Source: UBA2970 sp965221075
GTDB taxonomy: Bacteria > Verrucomicrobiota > Verrucomicrobiia > Limisphaerales > AAA164-E04
Direction: 5' to 3'
DNA length: 64,000 nt
NCBI GenBank assembly: GCA_965221075.1
Contig: OZ244865.1
Coordinates: 1,860,001 to 1,924,000, forward strand
The position numbers and the translations under genes were made by a program. Numbering within the stretch: the stretch's first letter is position 1; each line of letters begins with the position of its first letter. A model generated the notes under the pieces. That model worked only from the letters and a program-made list of their open reading frames with translations, ran no database searches and was not told where the DNA came from. This document shows positions 58,884 to 64,000 of this stretch, one piece after another.

Positions 58884-61800
58884 CGCCGGACCAGCCGGTA
58901 CCAGGCCGAGAAGCCGAGGGCCAGCTGCTGGATCGAGCTCTGGCCCTGGCTGCCGGGCACGTCCTGCCAGGCGGGATCTCCGAGCTCGGCCTTGATCTGC
59001 AGCACGACGTCCGGGCCTCCCTCCCACTCCAGGGTCAGCACCGCCCCCTCGAGGGACAGGCCGGTGAAGGAGGGAGCGGAGGCCTCCTCGGACACGGTCA
59101 GGAGGGCTTCCTCGCTGACGGTGGTCCCCTGGGCGTCGGTGACCACCACCCGGTAGGCTCCCTGGTCCCCGGGCCCGACTCCCTCGATCCGGAACTGGGG
59201 CTGCCGGGCGGCCGCCCCCGGGATGTTGGCCCCGTTGAACTGCCACTGGTAGCCGATGGGGGGGATGCCCTCGGCCGCCACCTGGAAGACCGCGACGCCG
59301 CCTTCGGGGCGGGACTGCGACCGCGGCTGCTCCAGGATCACGGGGGCGGTGGCGATGGAGAGCTCGGCCGGCTCGCTCGCCACCGAGAATCCCGCGCCGC
59401 CGGTGACCACCACCCGGTAGCTGCCCGCGTCGATGGCCTGGACGTTGGCGATCTCGAAGGTGGAGGAGCGGGCTCCCGGGATGTTCAGCTCGCCCTTCTG
59501 CCACTGGTAGGAAAGCGGAGGCGGCCCGGTGGCCTCCACCGAGAAGGCGATGTTGGATCCGATCAGGGCGGCCCGGTCGGCGGGCTGGACCGTGATCACC
59601 GGAACCGATCCGTCGGGCGGCCGCTCGGCGACCGTCAGCTGGGCCGGATCGCTGATGGCGCTGCCCCGGGTGTTGCTCACCACCACCCGGTAGCTGCCGG
59701 CATGGGAGAGGGAGGCCTGGCCGATCCGGTAGCTCTCGGAGGTGGCTCCGGGGATGTTGGCGCCGTTGAACTGCCACTGGTAGACCAGGGGGGCGCTGCC
59801 GGTGGCGGCCACCTCGAAGACGGCCTCCTCGCCCTCCTCGACGGAGAGGCTCCGTGGATGCTCCGCCACCAGGGGCGGCACCAGGGGGGGCTGCACCACC
59901 AGGACGGCGGCGTTGCTGGCGGCCGAGCCCTGGGCGTTGCTCACCACCGCCCGGTAGCTGCCCGCGTGGGAGGCCTCGGCCGAGGGGATCTGGTAGATCG
60001 GGGAGGTGGCCCCGGGAATGTCGGCTCCGTCGCGCTGCCACTGGTAGGAGAGGGGGGCGCTGCCCGAGGCCTCAACCTCGAAGGACACGCTCTGCCCCTC
60101 CCGCACCGTCCGTCCGGCCGGATGCGTCTCGATCCGGGGAGGAAGGAGGGGGATCCGGACCACCAGGGCGGCGGCGTCGCTGTTGGCCGAGCCGTAGGGA
60201 TTGGACACCACCGCCCGGTAGCTTCCCGCCTGGGCCAGGGTGACCGACGTGAGCGAGAGGGTGGGGGAGTTGGCCTGCGGCAGGTCGGCGCCGTTGAACT
60301 GCCACTGGTAGGAGAGGGGGGCGCTGCCGGTGGCGGCGACCGTGAAGACCACCGTCTGGCCCTGGACCGCGGACTGGTCCCGTGGATGGGTCTGGATGCG
60401 GGGCGGCGAGGCGGATCCTCCCACCGCCAGGATGGCCGGCCGGCTCAGCGCCGAGCCCTGGGAGTTGCTGACCAGCACCCGGTACTCGCCTGCGGCGCCG
60501 GACGTGGCCTGCGCGATGGTCAGCGACGAGCCGGTGGCGTTGGCGATGTCCTCGCCATTGAACCGCCACTGGTAGGAGAGGGGGGCGGTTCCGGAAGCGA
60601 CCACCCGGAACACGACGCTCTGGCCCGGCGAAACGGTGGCCCCGGAGGGCTGCTCCACGATGACGGGAGCGGTGGCCCGGGGCACGACAGCGAGCACCGC
60701 GACGCGGCTGCGGGCGGTCCCGGCCGAGTTGATCACGTGGACCTGGTACTCCCCAGCGGCGTCCAGGGACACCTGGGAGAGCGAGAGGGAGCTGCCGGTG
60801 GCGTTGGCTATGGGCTCGTCCCCGAACAGCCACTGGTAACTCAATGCGGGGTAGCCGGTGGCCTCCACGGAGAAGACCGCCTCGCCTCCCTCGGGCACCG
60901 TGGCGTCCTGCGGCTGCGCCACGATCTCGGGAGCCCGCTCCACCGCCACGATGGTCAGGCGTCCGGTGGCGCTGTAGGCCTCCCCCAGGGCGTTGGCCAC
61001 CCGGATGCGGTACTGCCCGGCGTCCTCGGGAGCGAGGTTGGAGAGCTCCAGCACCGTCGAGACGGCTCCCTCGATGTCCACCCCGTCCTTCTGCCACTGG
61101 TACTGGAGGGGCGGGGTGCCGGTGGCGGCCGCCTCCCACCTCACCGAGTCCCCGGTGAAGGCCTGCAGGTCTCCGGGGCTTCGAGTGATCTCGGGAAGGG
61201 CCAGGACACTCAGCACGGCCGGATTGCTGAGCGCCTCGCCTCCGCCGTTGGTCGCCCGGACCCGGTAGGAGCCGGCATCCTCCAGGCCTGCGGCGGGGAT
61301 CAGGAGCGAGGTCCCGGTGGCTCCCTCGATCTCCTCTCCGTCCTTCAGCCACTGGAAGACCAGGGGGGGATCGCCCGACGCCTCCGCCTGGAACTCGATG
61401 TCGGTCCCGGCCTCGATCTCCAGGGAGGCCGGGTGGTGGACGAACGACGGGGGCTCGACGATCTGGGAGAATCCTGGCGGGGCCAGCGGCTGGACGAAGT
61501 CCACCCACGCGAAGTAGAAGTTGGAGTCCTCCAGCGGCGCCTGGTCCCCGCCCTGGTAGTAGCGCGACTCGATCCAGAACCTGTCCCCAGCAACGGCCTC
61601 GTAGGAGAGGAAGCTTCGGCTCACCAGGGCGGGGTTGCCGGCCATCCGCCCGGCGCAGCCCAGCAGCAGCAGACCGTCGGAGGGGCCCTTGCCGGGTATG
61701 GCCAGCTCGTAGCGCCCGGCCACCAGCCTGCGGACGGTGAACTGCCCCCTTCCATTGAGGACGTTGGCGTCCCTTCCCCGGATATGCCCCCCGATCAGGT

Positions 61801-62800
61801 GGACCGAGTCGTAGGGGACGTAGAGGAAGGAGAACTCGAGGCCCCGATCCTCCATGTACTCGTGATCGGTCGAGCCGTCGGGACGCATCACCACGTCCCA
61901 TCCGCTGCCGTCGGCGCGGGGATCGGCGGCGGTGTAGCGGGGAGTCCCTCCGGTGGCGCTGAAGATGGACTGGGTGAAGAGCATCCCGTCGCCCCGGGCG
62001 TCCACCCCCTCCAGGCTCACCGTGGCGGGAGCCACGGGGACTCCCTGGTCGTCGTCCCAGACCACCACCTGCGAGGCGTCGACGGGAAGTTCCGGCGAAT
62101 GGAGGCCCTCGGCGTGCCACTCGCCCTCGGCGAAGTCTCCCGGGGTGCCCACATGCCCTCCCAGCCAGCCCTGGGCGTAGGGGAACCAGACGGCGGCGGT
62201 GTCGATGATTCCCGCACTCTCCATGCCCGCCCGGTCGATGCGGATCTCCACCGTTCCCCTCCGGAACCCGCCGTCGACCATGCTGTAGCCCGTTCCCGAG
62301 GACGATCCAAGGGCGACCGAGACCAGCCCGTGGAACAACGGCATCTGCCCCTCCCATTCCTGTCCGTTCCTCCTCACTCCGGCCATCAGGACGCCCCGGG
62401 CCGGATCGGGATTCCAGGCGGCGGCAGAGACCGGCCAGTCGGAGGAGATGTCGATCTCCCATTCGTAGCTGGAGCCGGTGGCCACGATGTCGTAGGCCCT
62501 GATCCCCAGGTTGGCGGAGGCTGCCCCGGGATCGGAGACGTTGAGGCGGGGGGCGTACATCCCGGGAGCGAAGGCGGTGACCGACCAGGGCAGGGGCCCC
62601 TCGCCCGCCAGATCCATGCGAATGTCGTCCTCCCCCCGGGTCTCCATGGTCCAGCTGGCGGCGCTGACCGTGTAGTTGGGGTAGTCGCCTGGGCCGACTC
62701 CTCCGGAGGGAACCTGCGGGGAAGGCCCCTCCGGAAGATCGGCCAGCGCTCCCACGGCCGCGGCGAGCAGAGGCGGAAAAGCGGACGTGATTCCTCTCAT
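58880..62800 (-). CDS. Secreted multi-immunoglobulin-domain protein
   Basis: The 1,306-residue protein has a signal peptide (MRGITSAFPPLLAAAVGALA), an unrecognised N-terminal region of about 430 residues, then nine Ig-like domains of about 85 residues. Domain starts are seen as PSFVHHPASLEIEAG, PEITRSPGDLQAFTG, PEIVAQPQDATVPEG, PVIVEQPSGATVSPG, PRIQTHPRDQSAVQG, PRIETHPAGRTVREG, LVAEHPRSLSVEEGE, PVITVQPADRAALIG and PVILEQPRSQSRPEG; each contains YQWQ and AGSYRVVV-type strands. The short tail QLALGFSAWYRLVRR is typical of verrucomicrobial secreted proteins. The likely role is adhesion or binding. Repetition at DNA level favours copy-number change. Confidence 0.9.
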   Translation of the reverse strand: MRGITSAFPPLLAAAVGALADLPEGPSPQVPSGGVGPGDYPNYTVSAASWTMETRGEDDIRMDLAGEGPLPWSVTAFAPGMYAPRLNVSDPGAASANLGIRAYDIVATGSSYEWEIDISSDWPVSAAAWNPDPARGVLMAGVRRNGQEWEGQMPLFHGLVSVALGSSSGTGYSMVDGGFRRGTVEIRIDRAGMESAGIIDTAAVWFPYAQGWLGGHVGTPGDFAEGEWHAEGLHSPELPVDASQVVVWDDDQGVPVAPATVSLEGVDARGDGMLFTQSIFSATGGTPRYTAADPRADGSGWDVVMRPDGSTDHEYMEDRGLEFSFLYVPYDSVHLIGGHIRGRDANVLNGRGQFTVRRLVAGRYELAIPGKGPSDGLLLLGCAGRMAGNPALVSRSFLSYEAVAGDRFWIESRYYQGGDQAPLEDSNFYFAWVDFVQPLAPPGFSQIVEPPSFVHHPASLEIEAGTDIEFQAEASGDPPLVFQWLKDGEEIEGATGTSLLIPAAGLEDAGSYRVRATNGGGEALSNPAVLSVLALPEITRSPGDLQAFTGDSVRWEAAATGTPPLQYQWQKDGVDIEGAVSTVLELSNLAPEDAGQYRIRVANALGEAYSATGRLTIVAVERAPEIVAQPQDATVPEGGEAVFSVEATGYPALSYQWLFGDEPIANATGSSLSLSQVSLDAAGEYQVHVINSAGTARSRVAVLAVVPRATAPVIVEQPSGATVSPGQSVVFRVVASGTAPLSYQWRFNGEDIANATGSSLTIAQATSGAAGEYRVLVSNSQGSALSRPAILAVGGSASPPRIQTHPRDQSAVQGQTVVFTVAATGSAPLSYQWQFNGADLPQANSPTLSLTSVTLAQAGSYRAVVSNPYGSANSDAAALVVRIPLLPPRIETHPAGRTVREGQSVSFEVEASGSAPLSYQWQRDGADIPGATSPIYQIPSAEASHAGSYRAVVSNAQGSAASNAAVLVVQPPLVPPLVAEHPRSLSVEEGEEAVFEVAATGSAPLVYQWQFNGANIPGATSESYRIGQASLSHAGSYRVVVSNTRGSAISDPAQLTVAERPPDGSVPVITVQPADRAALIGSNIAFSVEATGPPPLSYQWQKGELNIPGARSSTFEIANVQAIDAGSYRVVVTGGAGFSVASEPAELSIATAPVILEQPRSQSRPEGGVAVFQVAAEGIPPIGYQWQFNGANIPGAAARQPQFRIEGVGPGDQGAYRVVVTDAQGTTVSEEALLTVSEEASAPSFTGLSLEGAVLTLEWEGGPDVVLQIKAELGDPAWQDVPGSQGQSSIQQLALGFSAWYRLVRR
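59200..61400. repeat. Tandem Ig-domain repeats at DNA level
   Basis: On the plus strand the string CTGCCACTGGTA (or a one-base variant) recurs about every 250 bases, followed in several places by GGAGAGGGGGGCGCTGCC. This reflects the nine similar Ig-like domains. The spacing and coding context explain it; it is not a CRISPR or satellite. Confidence 0.7.
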
Positions 62801-63737
62801 CGATGCGTTTTCCCGAACGGAGCGAGGCTTCCTTCATACTACGCCGCCCATCGCCTGGCAATCTCGCAGCGGCGCTCCCCCCATTGCCGGTGCAACTCCC
62901 CGCCGCCGGGCCCCCGGGATTTCCCCGATGGGGGGATCCCGAGAAAGGCTCCCTTCCAGGACCGGGCGGCCAAAGGGAATCCCCCAGCGGAGAGACGCCC
63001 GGATTCCCGGCCGGTTCTTGCGGATCGGGCACGCCATCCGGCCTTGGACCGGATCCGCCCCGGGGGGGGCGGCCTCTGGAGCGCACGCGGCCGCCGGAGG
63101 GATTTCCGGGGTGGAGCGATCTCCGGCGCTCGCGCCAGCCGCCGGGCCGATCCTGCATGCCCGAAGAAGGACGTTCTTGCCAGCGAGCTGCGGAGCAGGG
63201 ATCCATGAACGGCTTGGCGACAAGGCCCCGTGAAGCCTTCTTTCAGGGATCCTCCCATCCGCATGGAAGCGAGCGATGGAAGAGGCTGCGGACGTCCGGG
63301 GAAGCGCAAAGCAGATCCAGTCGCAGCGAATGGGATGACGAGGGCCAAGGCCGGCCTGTCCAGAGCATGGGAGGCTTGCGCCACCTGTTCCCGATCGCAA
63401 GGTCCCGCTCGGCCTTGGGCCTCTGCCGGCCAGGCGCCGTGGCTGGGGTCCCAGCCCCCCGCCACGGTCAGCACGCCTCCCAATCCGGGAGCGGAACCGG
63501 CGCTTAGCTTCATGCCCTGCCTCCAGGCCGCGACGTTCCGCCAGGTTCGGCGGCTTCTCCGTGGCACGCTTCGAAGCTCGGCCATGCCGGGCGCGGCTTC
63601 GTAGAAGACGGCTTGGCAGAGAGCAGCATCGTCCGTTCCACCCGCCTCGGAGCATTCCCGGATGGAACGGGTCGGCGCTTGCCAGGAGGCCCGAAACGCG
63701 CAGAATGGATCGGGGCCCCGCCTCGTGCAGGCGCAAC
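62801..63737. other. Gene-poor GC-rich gap
   Basis: About 940 bases without a convincing gene between the leftward Ig-domain gene and the rightward partial gene. Long frames exist on both strands but overlap one another, lack ribosome sites and resemble nothing known. No clear promoter, terminator, repeat or RNA was recognised. Confidence 0.5.
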
Positions 63738-64000
63738 ATGATGATCTGTCGATTTCCCTGCCGGTTCGCTCTGCTGCCGGCCCTGTTCCTGATCCCGGCT
63801 TCGGTCCTGGCCGACGAGGAAAGGCGCATCTCCATCAGCCGGGAGGAGGGGACCGTGCGCATCGACTTGCCCGCTGCCCAGGCCGAGAGCCAGCTGGTGC
63901 TCGAGGTGAGGGAGTTCCTCGACAGCAGCCCCGCCTGGAATCCGATCCTCCGCCTGAATTCCGCCGGAGAGGAGCTCAGCTACTACGATCCCCTCTGCAA
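63738..64000 (+). CDS. Secreted protein, 3' end outside window
   Basis: The first 87 codons of a gene cut by the window end. The ATG (or ATG 63741) gives a signal peptide (MMICRFPCRFALLPALFLIP, then ASVLA), and the mature part begins DEERRISISREEGTVRIDLP. Codon use is orderly with no internal stop. The mature sequence so far is beta-rich (SQLVLEVREFLD) and not assignable to a family. Confidence 0.6.
   Translation, partial: MMICRFPCRFALLPALFLIPASVLADEERRISISREEGTVRIDLPAAQAESQLVLEVREFLDSSPAWNPILRLNSAGEELSYYDPLC

Noticed and set aside
57983..63208. A 1,741-codon open frame on the plus strand, antisense to the Ig-domain gene
   Set aside because: It is low-complexity and Gly/Pro/Arg-rich, with no family resemblance; it crosses the SMP-30 gene in another frame and is the expected mirror of GC-rich third-position coding.

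Overview
High-GC chromosomal DNA from an environmental bacterium, most likely Verrucomicrobiota (Planctomycetota is the alternative). The reasons are the cluster of a planctomycete-type cytochrome PSD1 protein, a DUF1501 protein, a PPC protein and a cytochrome/WD40 protein; a multi-Ig secreted protein ending in a short YRLVRR-type tail; a CAAX-protease-like protein; and many secreted PQQ-propeller, RCC1, LRR and FG-GAP repeat proteins. No rRNA, tRNA or CRISPR array was seen.

1-28.4 kb is a compact, mostly housekeeping core. It holds a HEAT-like/PQQ pair; a leftward run (SahR-like ArsR-methyltransferase regulator, GT2 glycosyltransferase, RCC1 protein, trpB); the divergent metK-ahcY pair with an inverted-repeat operator between it and the regulator; pdxH and a DUF3516-type helicase; glgP; rlmN, a CAAX protease and an RlmI-like methyltransferase; an LRR protein broken by one frameshift; an FG-GAP protein; mdh-deoC; trpE; and a coupled histone-deacetylase-like/apgM pair. 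Many neighbours overlap as ATGA, GTGA or TGATG.

27.8-46.3 kb is the accessory part. A block apgM - sugar nucleotidyltransferase (NT) - PQQ protein - Gfo/Idh oxidoreductase - PEGA lipoproteins is present twice and has decayed reciprocally. Copy I (about 27.8-37.3 kb) keeps apgM but has lost part of NT, all of the PQQ gene and half of the oxidoreductase. Copy II (37.6-46.3 kb) keeps NT, PQQ and the oxidoreductase but only the 3' part of apgM. Copy II then underwent a second tandem duplication of about 2.15 kb, giving an in-frame chimera (hypothetical membrane protein plus oxidoreductase C-terminus) and extra PEGA lipoproteins. In copy I a PEGA gene is split by an IS3-family element that itself carries an IS66-family element with an 8-bp target duplication. 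An ISAzo13-family transposase with an in-frame amber codon and an ISL3-like remnant lie nearby. The PEGA and membrane-protein genes are visibly AT-rich against their surroundings.

46.4-56.2 kb is a tight four-gene operon: PSD1/cytochrome protein, DUF1501, PPC, and cytochrome-WD40 with a coiled-coil insert. 56.2-64 kb holds a TPR-PhoD phosphatase, an SMP-30-type lactonase, a nine-Ig-domain secreted protein, a gene-poor gap and the start of another secreted protein.

Inferred themes: a SAM-cycle regulon controlled by SahR, and a recently duplicating envelope or sugar locus whose PEGA lipoproteins travel with an oxidoreductase.
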